A stretch of DNA of 12,216 nt from Myxococcales bacterium (GCA_013002645.1 JABDJF010000286.1:1-12216); one strand, 5' to 3'; shown: positions 1 to 6,990, counted from the first letter of the stretch. Notes: a model not told the origin generated them from the sequence alone. Numbers and translations: made by a program.

Positions 1-590
1 CTGACCGCATCGAGGTAGACACGAAGGGGCTCCCAGTCGGTCAGACCGTGACTCGACACGACGTCGGAAAGCGGACGGCCCATCCATCGGACGACGGGCG
101 CGTACGAAAACGTCCGACCTAGATGGCGCAGGACCGCGCCGCCGCTCAGTGGTGGAAGGAGCGTCGGGTCTTCGAAGAGTTTCCACAATGCGTTGGCGAC
201 ACCGCGCTGCGTACCAAAGAACGCGCGCAGGGCTTCTGGGTCGGCGCCCGGAAGCTCCGCGAACCGGCGAACAAACGAGTCGGGGTCAGGCGGGATGGCG
301 AGCGACCACTGTCCGGTCCGAAGCTCGACGAGCGGGTCGAGCGTGTCGAACCGAACCCCTAGGTTCCACTTGTCATTCCAGGTCGAGAAGAGCTGCCCAT
401 CGCCCAGGCCGGAAAACAGCGTTGCGCCGGCTTCGAACTGATAGCCGCTTCGCTTGAACGTGCTCGCGCAGCCTCCCGGGTAGCGAAGTGTTTCACAGAG
501 CACGACGTCGGCGCCGAGCTCGGCAAGCCGAAGCGCGGTTGCGAGGCCTCCAAAGCCAGCTCCAATCACGACGACGTCGGCCGTTTCCAT
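1..590 (-). CDS. FAD-dependent oxidoreductase, CrtI/CrtD (phytoene desaturase-like) family, N-terminal part
   Basis: The frame is open from an ATG at 590 down to the window edge: 196 codons, no stop, so the C-terminal half lies outside. The N-terminus is a Rossmann dinucleotide-binding fold: VVVIGAGFGGLATALRLAE at residues 6-24 (GxGxxG, G10-G15), then an acidic strand end at E33 that should bind the FAD ribose. YPGGCASTF (37-45) and FEAGAT (52-57) follow, the pattern of carotenoid desaturases/isomerases and retinol-saturase-like enzymes. The family oxidises, saturates or isomerises polyenes using bound FAD; the actual substrate cannot be read from this part. The start is chosen because the Rossmann strand begins a few residues later; the Shine-Dalgarno is weak. 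The gene diverges from the barrel-protein gene across 70 bases. A generic FAD amine oxidase or other COG1233-type enzyme is the alternative. Confidence 0.85.
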   Translation of the reverse strand, partial: METADVVVIGAGFGGLATALRLAELGADVVLCETLRYPGGCASTFKRSGYQFEAGATLFSGLGDGQLFSTWNDKWNLGVRFDTLDPLVELRTGQWSLAIPPDPDSFVRRFAELPGADPEALRAFFGTQRGVANALWKLFEDPTLLPPLSGGAVLRHLGRTFSYAPVVRWMGRPLSDVVSSHGLTDWEPLRVYLDAV

Positions 591-660
591 CGGGACCGCT
601 CTAAGGCCGAACGCGAAAAACGGCAGGCCCCGTTTGCCGATGTGCTAGCGTGCCACGCGA
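591..660. promoter_or_regulatory. Divergent intergenic spacer with a short inverted repeat
   Basis: These 70 bases separate the divergent oxidoreductase and barrel-protein genes and must hold at least one promoter. A 6-bp inverted repeat, AAACGG (618-623) and CCGTTT (630-635) with a 6-base spacer, is visible and could be a small operator or chance. I see no convincing -35/-10 pair and no clear Shine-Dalgarno before the ATG at 661. Confidence 0.3.
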
Positions 661-1596
661 ATGTACGGAAATCGACTCGCTCGCGGAGGCTGGCTCGCCG
701 CCGCGATTGTTTCTTCGCTCGTGTCGGCGCCTGCGCTTGCCCAGGACACCGAGCGCCAGAAGTCGATCTACGACATGCCACCCGTCGCCGAGAGTCACAT
801 CGCCGCGAAGTACCAGGCGACGCTCGAAAAGCCGCCCAACGTCGAGTGGTTCCTCGGCGCCGAGCTCGGGTTCCTGGCCGTGGCCAGCCACATCGTTCAG
901 CTTGGCAATCAGGGTACGCGGTTCGACTATCGCGACGACGGTGGGCAGGACGTGCTCTTTCCTTTCTTCCGGCTCAGCACGGAGCTCAAGTTCAAGGGCC
1001 GGCACGCGATCGTGTTCCTCTACCAGCCCTTGAAGCTGACCGGGGAAACGGTGCTCTACGAGGACACGACCTTCGACGAGGTGGTCTTCCCGGCGGGGAC
1101 GCCTCTGAACTCGACCTACAGTTTCCCGTTTTGGCGAATCAGCTTCCTGTACGACTTCCTCCGGCGGTCCGGCGACGAGGTTTCGATCGGCTTTTCGCTC
1201 CAGATCAGAAACTCCACGATCACGTTCACCTCGGCGGACGGCACGCTGCGCGCCGATCGGAGCAACATTGGGCCGGTGCCCGCGCTCAAGTTTCGAGGCC
1301 GCTGGGCCTTCGTCAGCGGGGTCTGGTGGGGAACCGAAATCGACGGGATCTATGCGCCGATCAGCGGGGTCAACGGCAGCAGCAACGAAATCACGGGCGC
1401 CTTGCTCGATGCGAGCCTCCGGGTGGGCTACGACTTCAACGACCGAGTCGCGGTCTTTTTCAACGCGCGCTACTTGGGCGGAGGCGCCGTCGGAACCGCG
1501 AGCGACCCGGACCCAGGCAGCGACGGCTACACCAAGAACTGGCTCAACTTCATCACATTCAGCATCGGCGTCGAGTTCCGCGCCCTGCGGCGCTAG
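661..1596 (+). CDS. Predicted outer-membrane beta-barrel protein with signal peptide
   Basis: 311 residues. The N-terminus is a Sec signal peptide: basic MYGNRLAR, a hydrophobic stretch at about 11-23, and a likely cleavage site after APALA at residue 27. The mature protein has no hydrophobic helix. It consists of alternating aromatic/polar strand-like segments (for example FLGAELGFLAV, SLRVGYDFNDRVAVFFNARY, NFITFSIGVEF near the end), as in outer-membrane barrels. It ends with arginines rather than the usual terminal aromatic residue, although a Phe lies five residues from the end. The start is fixed by an in-frame TAG at 646-648, so 661 is the first possible ATG; no good Shine-Dalgarno precedes it. 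I do not recognise a named family. The gene is divergent from the flavoprotein, and its stop codon overlaps the stop of the convergent membrane-protein gene. Role unknown; a porin-like or structural barrel is plausible. Confidence 0.8.
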   Translation: MYGNRLARGGWLAAAIVSSLVSAPALAQDTERQKSIYDMPPVAESHIAAKYQATLEKPPNVEWFLGAELGFLAVASHIVQLGNQGTRFDYRDDGGQDVLFPFFRLSTELKFKGRHAIVFLYQPLKLTGETVLYEDTTFDEVVFPAGTPLNSTYSFPFWRISFLYDFLRRSGDEVSIGFSLQIRNSTITFTSADGTLRADRSNIGPVPALKFRGRWAFVSGVWWGTEIDGIYAPISGVNGSSNEITGALLDASLRVGYDFNDRVAVFFNARYLGGGAVGTASDPDPGSDGYTKNWLNFITFSIGVEFRALRR

Positions 1597-2042
1597 ACAC
1601 CCAGGCTTGCGCCCGCATCGAGCGTCTGGTGCAGCCAATAGGTCACGAGCCCGGCCCTTGCCGACCAGGCAATCGTCCTGAGCCAGTTCGAGCGCACCAG
1701 CATTCGCCAGGTTCCATCGTCGAACCCGGCGTCCAGCCGGCGGTGCGCAGGAACCTGCAGCAGAAAAGTCGACGCCCAAATGAACGCGATCAAGCCGATT
1801 CCAATCCAGATTTGCGCTGGAGTCTGGACGCGGAGCGGCGCCCAAAGAAACGCAACGGCCGAAACCGCTTCGGCGATCATCAAGGGTGCGACGATGATCG
1901 AAATTGATTTCGAATGGTGCGCATGAAACGCCGCGAACGACCCAGCATCCACCTGAGCAAACGACGGATACTGCACCAGCTGCACGAACCAGATGATGCC
2001 CGTCATCGCCCAGGTGGCCGCGACTTGGATGAGAAGGGTCAC
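1593..2042 (-). CDS. Small four-helix integral membrane protein, uncharacterised
   Basis: 149 residues from a GTG start (2040-2042). Four hydrophobic helices are expected at about 2-21, 47-68, 77-98 and 120-138. Polar residues cluster in patterned loops: a YPSF...FHAHHSKS segment (25-46) with H40, H42 and H43, and PAHRRLDAGFDD (98-109) followed by a SNWLRT segment (118-123). Such invariant-looking polar motifs between helices suggest a real conserved family, perhaps distantly like DUF1772-type membrane proteins, but I cannot assign a function. It lies 43 bases downstream of the winged-helix regulator on the same strand, so the two are probably co-transcribed. Its TAG stop (1593-1595) overlaps the TAG of the convergent barrel gene inside a shared CTAG. 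The Shine-Dalgarno is weak, so the exact start is uncertain. Confidence 0.75.
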   Translation of the reverse strand: MTLLIQVAATWAMTGIIWFVQLVQYPSFAQVDAGSFAAFHAHHSKSISIIVAPLMIAEAVSAVAFLWAPLRVQTPAQIWIGIGLIAFIWASTFLLQVPAHRRLDAGFDDGTWRMLVRSNWLRTIAWSARAGLVTYWLHQTLDAGASLGV

Positions 2043-2085
2043 GCCGGGCGCAGCGTACGCTTCGACGAAAACCGGCTCAAGCGCC

Positions 2086-2385
2086 TCAGGAACCGACCAC
2101 CCGGACCAGCTCGCCCACCGAGTGCTGGGCCTCGATCGGGTGGCGTAGGGGCACGCCCTCGTTCACTTCGTAGTGGGTTCGGCGTCCGTGCCGGGTTCGT
2201 ACGATCACCCGGGCTTCCTCCAGCTCCCTCAGAATGCGCTGCACTGCACGCTCGGTGACCCCCACGGCCTGGGCAATTTCGCGAACGCGGACGTTCGGGT
2301 CGCGGACGATGCAGACGAGTACGTGCCCGTGATTACTAAGAAAAGTCCACGCTGCGGAGGATTCTGGAGGGCCGTTGGTTTTCAT
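2086..2385 (-). CDS. Small winged helix-turn-helix transcriptional regulator (MarR/ArsR-like)
   Basis: 99 residues from an ATG at 2385. A WTFLSNH segment opens the domain (13-19). A helix-turn-helix follows: VRVREIAQAVGVTERAVQRI (32-51), with the recognition helix at about 44-56 and a basic beta-wing at 60-74 (RTRHGRRTHYEV). The conserved tail LRHPIEAQHSVGEL (80-93) belongs to a short wHTH family that I recall as common in actinobacteria and some other GC-rich bacteria; no ligand is known to me. No sensor domain is present, so it presumably acts as a dimer on DNA. The gene diverges from the exporter operon across an AT-rich spacer with a perfect palindrome, so autoregulation and control of the exporter are the obvious inference. 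The Shine-Dalgarno (AGAAG) is modest. The downstream four-helix membrane gene is probably in the same operon. Confidence 0.87.
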   Translation of the reverse strand: MKTNGPPESSAAWTFLSNHGHVLVCIVRDPNVRVREIAQAVGVTERAVQRILRELEEARVIVRTRHGRRTHYEVNEGVPLRHPIEAQHSVGELVRVVGS

Positions 2386-2396
2386 ATGACTTCTTT

Positions 2397-2448
2397 TACA
2401 TAAAACAAAATACAGGCATTGACAAGCCTGTATTTTATATCATGTTAT
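2397..2448. promoter_or_regulatory. Divergent promoter/operator with perfect palindrome
   Basis: A strongly AT-rich patch in GC-rich DNA separates the regulator and exporter genes. It contains a perfect 11-bp inverted repeat, AAAATACAGGC (2407-2417) and GCCTGTATTTT (2426-2436), with the 8-base spacer ATTGACAA. The spacer holds TTGACA (2419-2424), an exact -35 consensus for the plus strand. A -10 candidate TGTTAT (2443-2448) lies 18 bases on; TATCAT (2438-2443) is a better hexamer but only 13 bases away. On the minus strand TTGTCA (2425-2420) is one mismatch from consensus, with TATGTA 17 bases downstream. A repressor bound to the palindrome would cover the -35 of both genes. The sites and spacing are seen; the binding protein and repression are inferred. 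Confidence 0.65.
2407..2436. repeat. Perfect 11-bp inverted repeat, 8-base spacer (candidate operator)
   Basis: The arms AAAATACAGGC and GCCTGTATTTT match base for base; the next outward bases (C and A) do not pair, so the repeat ends there. The arm centres lie 19 bp apart, roughly two helical turns, which suits a winged-helix dimer. A terminator is unlikely because both flanking genes read away from it. Confidence 0.8.
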
Positions 2449-4138
2449 GAATCTCATGAATAAAGGGCCCGTCGCCATCGCCAGCACACGTCCGTCGCCG
2501 CTTCGCCGTGCCCGTCAGCTCCTCGCGCTCGACGGGCAGGACATCGGCGTCATCGTCGTCTACGGCGTGGCGCTCGGGCTCCTTTCGCTCGCCGTGCCGG
2601 TCGCGGTCCAGTCGCTCGTCAATACCGTCGCGTTTGGTTCCCTGATTCAACCCCTGGTCGTCCTGACGGTCCTGTTGGCCGTTGCGCTCACGGGCGCCGC
2701 CATCCTTCGCGCCCTCCAAGTACGCGTGGCCGAGATGCTGCAGCGCAGGCTTTTTGTCCGCATCGTGACTGAAATTGGCGCGCGCTTGCCACGCGTCAGC
2801 GGCACGGCGCTTCGGGACGCCAATGGGCCTGAGCTCCTGAACCGCTTCTTCGACGTCTTCACGATCCAAAAGAGCGTGGCTTCGCTGCTCCTCGGCGGCG
2901 TCGACGCTGTCCTGATTGCATTGGTCGGCCTGATCGTTCTGGCGTTCTATCACCCGATCCTCCTCGCGTTCGACCTGGTGCTGATCGTCGGCGCGGTGCT
3001 CGTCTTGATTCCGCTCGGGCGCGGCGGCACAGGCACGAGCGTCGCGGAGTCCAAAGCCAAGTACGCCGTGGCCGGATGGCTCGAAGAGATGGCGCGGCAT
3101 CCTCTGTCGTTCAAGCTCGCTGGGGGCGAGGAGCTTGCACGGGTCCAAGTGGAGACCTTGGCGAGGTCGTATCTCGACAAGCGTGACCTACACTTTCGAG
3201 TCGTTTTTCGCCAGCTCGTTGGCGCATTCACAATCGAAGTCGTGGCGAGCGTGGCCCTGCTCGCGATGGGCGGGTTCCTCGTGATCGAGCGTCAGCTCTC
3301 GATCGGTCAACTCGTCGCTGCCGAGCTCATCGTGACCGCGGTCGTGGCGTCGATTGCCAAGCTCGGAGGGAAGGTAGAAATTTTTTACGACCTGGTCGCC
3401 GCCGTCGACAAGCTCGGCGAGATCCTCGACCTGCCCCTGGAACGCCCCGACGGCGAGCTGTTGCCACCGGGCTCTGGAACCAGGTCCGGGCTGGTGCTCG
3501 AAGAGGTCGAGGTCGATCGAGGGCAGGGTGTCGAGCCGCTCCGACTCTCGCTCGATGTCGAACCCGGTGAGCGCGTTGCGGTTGCGGGGATGGAGCGGGA
3601 TACCGCCGCCACGGTCGACGCGATCTTCGGACTGCGCGTTCCATCGGCAGGCGTGATCGAAATGGACGGGCACGACGTTCGCGACCTCGCCCTACGCGAG
3701 ATCCGCAACCGCATCGCGCTCGTCCGAGGGACCGAGATTTTTCCTGGCTGCGTGTTCGACAATCTTCGCGCCGCGAATTCGGAGCTGACCGCGGAGGAGG
3801 CGTGGGAAGCTCTGGGCCGGGTTGGCCTGGTCGAGGCGGTGAAGTCTCTGCCCATGGGGCTGCAAACGCCGATCCTCACAGACGGCGCGCCGCTCTCTCG
3901 AACCCAGGGGATCGCGCTCACCATTGCAAGGGCGGTGGCCGGCAAGCCCAGCTTGTTGATCCTCGACCGCACCTTGGATCGAGTTGCCTCGGAAGCCGGG
4001 ATTCGCATTGCCGATTGCCTATCGGCGAAGCGCGATTGTTCGCTTCTGATCGTTGCGGAGGACGCCGCGGTCCGGGCTCGGATGGATCGGCATCTTCAGA
4101 TTTCGGACACGCTCCGGCACGAAGGAGAAGCAGCATGA
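2447..4138 (+). CDS. ABC exporter-type permease with catalytically degenerate ATP-binding domain
   Basis: 563 residues: an exporter-type membrane domain (six helices at about 33-58, 69-90, 144-168, 170-190, 258-281 and 285-308), then an ABC fold from about 348. There is no N-terminal C39 peptidase. The NBD has lost its catalytic residues. Walker A reads GMERDTAAT (381-389), with Ala at the lysine position (387). The Q-loop region is VRGTEIF (426-432), without Gln. The signature is LSRTQ (483-487). Walker B is LLILDR (503-508), with Arg for the catalytic Glu, and the D-loop is shortened. The switch His is E538. Hydrophobic framework and spacing remain, so the domain is probably folded but cannot hydrolyse ATP alone. 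Membrane-domain features such as WLEEMARHPLSFKLAGG (211-227) match exporters that I recall encoded beside HlyD/TolC partners. It shares an ATGA overlap with the adaptor gene. The start may be 2447 or 2456; neither has a Shine-Dalgarno. Confidence 0.9.
   Translation: MNLMNKGPVAIASTRPSPLRRARQLLALDGQDIGVIVVYGVALGLLSLAVPVAVQSLVNTVAFGSLIQPLVVLTVLLAVALTGAAILRALQVRVAEMLQRRLFVRIVTEIGARLPRVSGTALRDANGPELLNRFFDVFTIQKSVASLLLGGVDAVLIALVGLIVLAFYHPILLAFDLVLIVGAVLVLIPLGRGGTGTSVAESKAKYAVAGWLEEMARHPLSFKLAGGEELARVQVETLARSYLDKRDLHFRVVFRQLVGAFTIEVVASVALLAMGGFLVIERQLSIGQLVAAELIVTAVVASIAKLGGKVEIFYDLVAAVDKLGEILDLPLERPDGELLPPGSGTRSGLVLEEVEVDRGQGVEPLRLSLDVEPGERVAVAGMERDTAATVDAIFGLRVPSAGVIEMDGHDVRDLALREIRNRIALVRGTEIFPGCVFDNLRAANSELTAEEAWEALGRVGLVEAVKSLPMGLQTPILTDGAPLSRTQGIALTIARAVAGKPSLLILDRTLDRVASEAGIRIADCLSAKRDCSLLIVAEDAAVRARMDRHLQISDTLRHEGEAA
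4121..4127 (+). promoter_or_regulatory. Ribosome binding site of the HlyD-type adaptor gene
   Basis: GAAGGAG lies 7 bases before the ATG at 4135, inside the end of the ABC gene. It fixes the adaptor start at 4135, although the frame is open from further upstream. Confidence 0.8.
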
Positions 4139-5472
4139 AGGAGACATCGGTCAACGCCGAGCATTGGTCTGGCTTCGAGCGCGACACGCTTCCCCAGGCC
4201 TTGGGCGTGCCCGCACCGTGGCGAACCATCGCGGTCGCCAAAGCCTTGGTTGCGGTATTCCTCTTGTTCACCCTTGCGGCCCTCCTCGCGCCCTGGACGC
4301 AGAACATTCGCGGCAGGGGGCGCGTGTTCGCCTATGCACCCGAACAACGCCAGCAACCCATCGAGGCGACCATCTCGGGGCGCGTCGAAAAGTGGTTCGT
4401 CCAGGAGGGGACGCAGGTCAAAAAGGGTGATCCCATCGTGCAGCTGACCGACAACGACGAATCGATTCTGGACCGTCTCGGCGCGGAGCGAGCAGCCATC
4501 GAAGGCCGACGAGTCGCGCAGGGGCAGCGTGCCGAGTCGCTGAGCAACCGGATCGAATCCATTCGCCGCTCTCAGCGAGCAGAGATCTCAGCGAGCGAGT
4601 CGAACGTCCAAATCGCGCAGCGCGGCGTCGAGGCAGCCCAGCAGGATGTCGGCGCAGCGACAGCGGAGGTCGAGACCAACGAGCTCAACCTGCGCCGTCA
4701 ACGCGGTCTCTTCGACGATGGTCTCGCGTCCCAGCGGGAGTTCGAGCTTGCGGAGCTCGCCGCGCGGCAGAGCAGGGCCAAGCTTGCGTCTGCCAACGCA
4801 AAGCGCGCGGCCTCACGTAATCGGCTCGCTCAGAGCCGCGCGGCGCTCCAGCGGGTCATCGCGTCGACCGAGGCCGAGATCGAAAACGCGGAGGCGAGCT
4901 GGCGAAGCGCGGAGACCGAGGTCGCATCCACCAATGCAGCGCTTGCCCGCCTCGACGTGGGCATCTCGCGCCAGCAGGCGCAAACGATCAAAGCCCCGAC
5001 CGACGGCACGATCCTTCGCGTGGTCGGTCGTCTCGGTGGCGAGCAGGTGAACCGTGGCGAGGTGCTTGCCGTGCTCGTGCCGCTGACGGAGGACCGCGCG
5101 GTCGAGCTTTACGTCGACGGCAACGATGCGGCACTGATCAAGGCTGGAAGCCCCGTCCGGCTTCAGTTTGAAGGCTGGCCGGCGGTGCAATTCTCCGGCT
5201 GGCCTTCGGTCGCAGTCGGAACGTTTGGTGGCCGGGTTGCGTTTGTGGACGCCAGCGACAACGGGAGAGGAGACTTTCGCATCGTCATCGTTCCGGACGC
5301 GGAGGACAGCCCCTGGCCCGCGGCGAGCTATCTGCGGCAGGGCGTGCTCGCCAAGGGTTGGGTCTTGCTCAATCGGGTCTCGCTCGGCTTCGAGGTCTGG
5401 CGGCAGTTCAATGGTTTCCCGCCAACCACCGATCCGCCGCCCATGGCGAGTCCCGCCAAGGAGTCCAAATGA
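4135..5472 (+). CDS. HlyD-family periplasmic adaptor (membrane fusion protein)
   Basis: 445 residues. A short cytoplasmic N-terminus is followed by one transmembrane helix (about 31-53). Then come a first lipoyl half-motif (76-106, with SGRVEKWFVQEGTQVKKGDP), a long helical hairpin rich in Ala, Glu, Arg and Gln (about 107-280), the second lipoyl half (283-315, KAPTDGTILRVVGRLGGEQV) and a beta-barrel region with GWPAVQFSGWP (347-357). The tail GFEVWRQFNGFPP (418-430) is one that I recall in HlyD proteins paired with this kind of ABC exporter. It should link the inner-membrane component to the TolC-type channel. The start at 4135 is supported by a GAAGGAG Shine-Dalgarno and the 4-base ATGA overlap with the ABC gene, which suggests translational coupling. 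Its stop overlaps the start of the channel gene in the same way. Nothing looks degenerate here, in contrast to the NBD. Confidence 0.93.
   Translation: MKETSVNAEHWSGFERDTLPQALGVPAPWRTIAVAKALVAVFLLFTLAALLAPWTQNIRGRGRVFAYAPEQRQQPIEATISGRVEKWFVQEGTQVKKGDPIVQLTDNDESILDRLGAERAAIEGRRVAQGQRAESLSNRIESIRRSQRAEISASESNVQIAQRGVEAAQQDVGAATAEVETNELNLRRQRGLFDDGLASQREFELAELAARQSRAKLASANAKRAASRNRLAQSRAALQRVIASTEAEIENAEASWRSAETEVASTNAALARLDVGISRQQAQTIKAPTDGTILRVVGRLGGEQVNRGEVLAVLVPLTEDRAVELYVDGNDAALIKAGSPVRLQFEGWPAVQFSGWPSVAVGTFGGRVAFVDASDNGRGDFRIVIVPDAEDSPWPAASYLRQGVLAKGWVLLNRVSLGFEVWRQFNGFPPTTDPPPMASPAKESK
5458..5463 (+). promoter_or_regulatory. Ribosome binding site of the TolC-type gene
   Basis: AAGGAG lies 5 bases before the ATG at 5469, within the last codons of the adaptor gene. 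It supports 5469 as the start, just before a signal peptide. Confidence 0.8.
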
Positions 5473-6908
5473 GCCTCGCCCAGCGCTTGAGCGTATTCTT
5501 CTTGGGCTCGCTTTCTCCGGCGATCGCGCTCGCAAGCGAAGAGCCAGGACGGCCGCTTCATTTCGAAGAGGTCCTGCAATCGGTGAACGCGCACGATCCA
5601 CGGATACGCCAAGCGGTCGCGCAGCTTCGCAAGGCAGAGTCCAAGACGATGGCGGCCCGCGGCGCGTTTGATCCGAGGCTCGATGGCGACGGGAAGATTC
5701 TCACCGGTGCGTACTACGACGTGCGGAGGGCCACCGTGGAGCTGCGCCAGCCTACGACACTCTGGGGCTCGGAGATCTTCGTGGGCTATCGCGTCGGTCT
5801 AGGCATCAACGAGCGTTGGCCAACCTATCGGGACGACCAAACTCTCTCGGGCGGCGAGGTTCGCGCGGGGATCGAAGTACCGATCTGGCGGGGTGGGCTC
5901 ATCGACCCGGACCGTGCCGAGCGCGCCCGCGCGATTCAACTCGAAGAAGCCGCCGGCCAAGCCTTGTCGGCCGCAAAGCTGAACCTGGAGCTCGCAGCGG
6001 CGCGGACATATTGGAACTGGGTTGGCACGGGGCAGAACAGGGAGGTTGCCAAAGCCTTGCTCGATTTGGCCGAGCAGCGCGACTCCCAGCTCCGCCGTCG
6101 CCTCGCGGCCGGCTCGATCGCCTCCTTTGACGTCGTCGACAACGAGAGAATCCTGCTCGAGCGCAAGGCCTTCCTGGTCGCCGCGGAGCGCGCTTTCCAG
6201 AAGGCAACCTTCGAGCTGTCGTTATTTCTGCGTGATTCCCAGGGTCTGCCGGTCGTTACCGGCGCCCAGCGAGTCCCCGAAAAGGTGACGGTCGCGCCGA
6301 TCGAAGAGCTTTCCGTGGAGCGCGCGGTGGACGAAGTCCTCGCCTGCCATCCCGAGCTCAAGACAGCGCGCGCAGAGCTCGAAGCTGCCGAGGTCGATCA
6401 GAAGCTCACCCGCAACGAGCTCGCGCCGGAGCTCAAAGCGCGGTTTGCGTACTCGCGCGACCTCGGGGATCTCACCGACACCGACCTCGATTTCACGCTT
6501 CCAGGCAACGTGTTCGAGGCTGGCCTGACGCTCTCGATGCCCTTGATCTTTCGCAAAGAGCGGGGCAGGGCCGGGGTCGCTCGGGCCGAAGTGGCCGACA
6601 AGCAGGCTCGGTTGCGCTTGATTTCGGACCAGCTCCGCGCCAGAACCCTCGACGCGGCGTCGGCGGTCGAGGCGGCACAGCGCAGAGCCGCGTTGACCGA
6701 CGATGTGGTCGATACGGCCGCCGAGCTGGCGGAGGGCGAGCGCCGACGATTCGAGGTCGGGTCGAGCAATCTCATCTTCGTCAATCTACGCGAGCAGCAG
6801 GCGGCCATGGCCCAGATGCGTTACATCGAGGCGGTGGCGCTGGCCGAGATTGAGCGGACGCGCTGGGAAACCACCACCCGCGTCCAATGCGGTGAGGTTT
6901 CCCCTTAG
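5469..6908 (+). CDS. TolC-family outer-membrane efflux channel protein
   Basis: 479 residues from an ATG at 5469 with AAGGAG upstream. The N-terminus is a signal peptide with likely cleavage after AIALA (residue 22); there is no lipobox cysteine, so it is not an NodT-type lipoprotein. The mature protein has the two-repeat TolC layout: long Ala/Glu/Arg helices (for example RIRQAVAQLRKAESKTMAARG and the AAARTYWNWVGTGQNREVAKAL region) alternating with strand segments, each half containing a segment like VRAGIEVPIWRGG or AGLTLSMPLIFRKERG, typical of the barrel-to-helix turns. It should form the trimeric channel that takes material from the HlyD-type adaptor across the outer membrane. The ATGA overlap with the adaptor gene makes it the third member of a coupled operon. 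An 82-base gap separates it from the Dps gene, which may or may not be in the same transcript. Confidence 0.92.
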   Translation: MSLAQRLSVFFLGSLSPAIALASEEPGRPLHFEEVLQSVNAHDPRIRQAVAQLRKAESKTMAARGAFDPRLDGDGKILTGAYYDVRRATVELRQPTTLWGSEIFVGYRVGLGINERWPTYRDDQTLSGGEVRAGIEVPIWRGGLIDPDRAERARAIQLEEAAGQALSAAKLNLELAAARTYWNWVGTGQNREVAKALLDLAEQRDSQLRRRLAAGSIASFDVVDNERILLERKAFLVAAERAFQKATFELSLFLRDSQGLPVVTGAQRVPEKVTVAPIEELSVERAVDEVLACHPELKTARAELEAAEVDQKLTRNELAPELKARFAYSRDLGDLTDTDLDFTLPGNVFEAGLTLSMPLIFRKERGRAGVARAEVADKQARLRLISDQLRARTLDAASAVEAAQRRAALTDDVVDTAAELAEGERRRFEVGSSNLIFVNLREQQAAMAQMRYIEAVALAEIERTRWETTTRVQCGEVSP

Positions 6909-6978
6909 CGCGGGGCAGCGCCGGTCCACGAACCGAGGGCTTGCAGAAGTCGCGAGACGGCCCAACAGAAGAACAGGG

Positions 6979-6984
6979 AAGGAG
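6979..6984 (+). promoter_or_regulatory. Ribosome binding site of the Dps gene
   Basis: AAGGAG lies 6 bases before the ATG at 6991. It decides the start: the frame is open far upstream inside the TolC gene, but Dps homology begins only after 6991. Confidence 0.8.
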
Positions 6985-6990
6985 CTCGCC

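Noticed and set aside
601..1845. Long minus-strand open frame (414 codons) and a similarly long plus-strand frame at 642-1907
   Set aside because: Both cover the signal-peptide barrel gene in other frames and give Arg/Asp- or Arg/Pro-rich sequences without domain features. They are GC-driven shadows.
2407..2436. Palindrome read as a transcription terminator
   Set aside because: Both neighbouring genes are transcribed away from it, and the stem is mostly A-T with promoter hexamers in the loop.
2435..3148. 237-codon minus-strand frame antisense to the ABC gene
   Set aside because: It is rich in Asp, Arg, Glu and Gln, shows no domain, and is antisense to clear transmembrane helices of the exporter; shadow.
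3569..4090. Frameshift or assembly error as explanation of the degenerate NBD
   Set aside because: The ABC-fold framework (VAVAG strand, RNRIALV, LLILD, LLIVAE) stays in one frame with the correct order and spacing, and no compensating frame restores the motifs.
4813..5601. 262-codon minus-strand frame across the adaptor/channel junction
   Set aside because: It is antisense to the HlyD and TolC-type genes and has no recognisable motif.
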